From positions 1 through 25,437 of the forward strand of contig JBPCJY010000034.1 in assembly GCA_051004815.1 (NCBI GenBank): a stretch of 25,437 bases of DNA. The letters run 5' to 3'. The notes below the pieces were generated by a model. The model made no database searches. It saw only the letters and a program-made list of their open reading frames with translations, and was not told the DNA's origin. A program made the position numbers and the translations under genes. This document shows, piece after piece, positions 24,585 through 25,437 of the stretch (the stretch's first letter is position 1; each line of letters begins with the position of its first letter). Source of the DNA: JBBQXY01 sp051004815 (GTDB lineage: Bacteria > Chloroflexota > Ktedonobacteria > Ktedonobacterales > Ktedonobacteraceae).

Positions 24585-25437
24585 TTAGTCCTTATGCGGT
24601 ATGATACCTTCAACAACGCTCTTCATCGATGCCTTGATGATGCCGCCTTCATTTGGATCGCCCTTCAACAGCGCAGAAGCATAGTTTTTCGCTTCCTCAA
24701 AGCTGATGTGTGGCGGTATCGTGGTCACATCGCCAGAAACATACGCCTCGAAGATAACAGGGCGGTCAGCGGAAAGAGCGGCGTCCCACGCTGCGCCAAC
24801 ATCCTCTGGTTTGTCCACACGAATGCCTTTGAGTCCAAGCGAGTCGGCGTAACTGGCATAGGGGAAATCCGGCAGGTCCTGCGTGGCTGGCAGCTTTGGA
24901 TTGCCCGCTTCGATACGCATCTCCCAGGTCACTTGATTCAAATCGCGGTTGTTGAGGACCAGAAAGATGAGTCGCGGATCACTCCACTGTTGCCAGTACT
25001 TTTTGACGGTGATCATAGCCGCGAGGCCATTCATCTGCATGGCGCCATCGCCCGTCAGAGCGATGGGGATGCGGTCAGGATAGGCGAATTTGGCGGCAAT
25101 GGCATACGGCACGGCTGGCCCCATCGTGGCAAGACTGCCTGAAAGGGAGCCCATCATGCCACGGCGCATTTTGATGGTATTGCCATACCAGTTGGTGGCG
25201 GTGCCAGCATCGCCGCTCAAAATGATGTTCGCATGAAGTCGCTGAGAGAGCTCCCAGAAGACACGCTGTGGATTGAGAGGATCGGCACTTTCCATCGAGC
25301 GAGCTTCGACCACTTTCCACCAGTCGTGGTAGTCGGCTTCGATCTTTTCGCGCCAGGAGCGATCTGTTTTCCGCTGTAGGTAAGGAATGAGCGCACGCAG
25401 TGTCTCGGTGCTATCGCCAATCAGGTTGAGTTCCATG
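24585..25437 (-). CDS. ThDP-dependent enzyme, pyruvate oxidase type (C-terminal part)
   Basis: The frame is open to the window edge, so only the last 283 or so residues are here. The Met near 25436 is probably internal, because the text MELNLIGDSTETLRALIPYL is the usual middle-to-C-terminal domain join. The ThDP/Mg2+ motif runs from GDGAMQMNG to VLNNRDL with the usual spacing, preceded by SGSLATMGPAVPYAIAAKFA. Overall this is closest to pyruvate:quinone oxidoreductase (PoxB) or pyruvate oxidase, which oxidises pyruvate to acetate; acetolactate synthase is less likely. It is on the same strand as the dehydrogenase cluster but 372 bases ahead of it, so co-transcription is uncertain. Confidence 0.85.
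   Translation of the reverse strand, partial: MELNLIGDSTETLRALIPYLQRKTDRSWREKIEADYHDWWKVVEARSMESADPLNPQRVFWELSQRLHANIILSGDAGTATNWYGNTIKMRRGMMGSLSGSLATMGPAVPYAIAAKFAYPDRIPIALTGDGAMQMNGLAAMITVKKYWQQWSDPRLIFLVLNNRDLNQVTWEMRIEAGNPKLPATQDLPDFPYASYADSLGLKGIRVDKPEDVGAAWDAALSADRPVIFEAYVSGDVTTIPPHISFEEAKNYASALLKGDPNEGGIIKASMKSVVEGIIPHKD

Overview
The window looks like a piece of chromosome from a moderately GC-rich, soil-type bacterium, most probably a Ktedonobacteria-like member of the Chloroflexota. That placement is an inference. It rests on three F420-type (DDN-family) nitroreductase copies, decayed TnpB and integrase-type transposase remnants of kinds I associate with that class, abundant TetR regulators, and a GMC dehydrogenase / VKOR-like / SDR gene train. 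There are no rRNA or tRNA genes and no CRISPR array that I can see.

Left part (1-8600). A minus-strand CPA1 Na+/H+ antiporter (458-1777) is followed by a gene-poor stretch and a frameshifted DDN-family gene (2406-2932). Next comes a plus-strand block: a clear sigma70-type promoter with a TetR-type palindrome built into its spacer, a cupredoxin-like lipoprotein, a TetR regulator with its own promoter, and a ClC chloride channel carrying CBS and RCK_C domains. Directly behind the ClC gene lies a 5'-truncated, frameshifted amino-acid permease. Convergent to it is a second DDN copy, interrupted by one in-frame TGA.

Middle part (8600-16000). A minus-strand unit runs from a consensus promoter/operator at 11125-11171 through an FAD monooxygenase, an intact DDN-family gene (4-bp overlap) and a TetR gene. 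Then follow a decayed IS200/IS605-type TnpB with its right-end hairpin, an aquaporin on the plus strand, one or two small unknown ORFs, an 18-bp perfect inverted repeat, an ammonium transporter broken by a nonsense codon and 3' truncation, and the C-terminal relic of a DDE transposase.

Right part (16000-25437). This is an intact, tightly packed minus-strand cluster. In transcription order it holds a ThDP enzyme (pyruvate oxidase type, cut by the window edge), a gap with a repeat/hairpin, an internally duplicated membrane protein, a gluconate-2-dehydrogenase subunit-3-like protein, a GMC flavoprotein, an M24-fold protein with altered metal ligands, a membrane-tailed SDR, a VKOR-like protein with only one CxxC, and a GH15 glucoamylase-like hydrolase. 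Several junctions are ATGA overlaps. The most interesting system here is this cluster: it reads as a membrane-associated sugar or alcohol oxidation module in which the duplicated His-bearing membrane protein could replace the usual cytochrome subunit. The left and middle parts show clear genome decay, with six broken genes.
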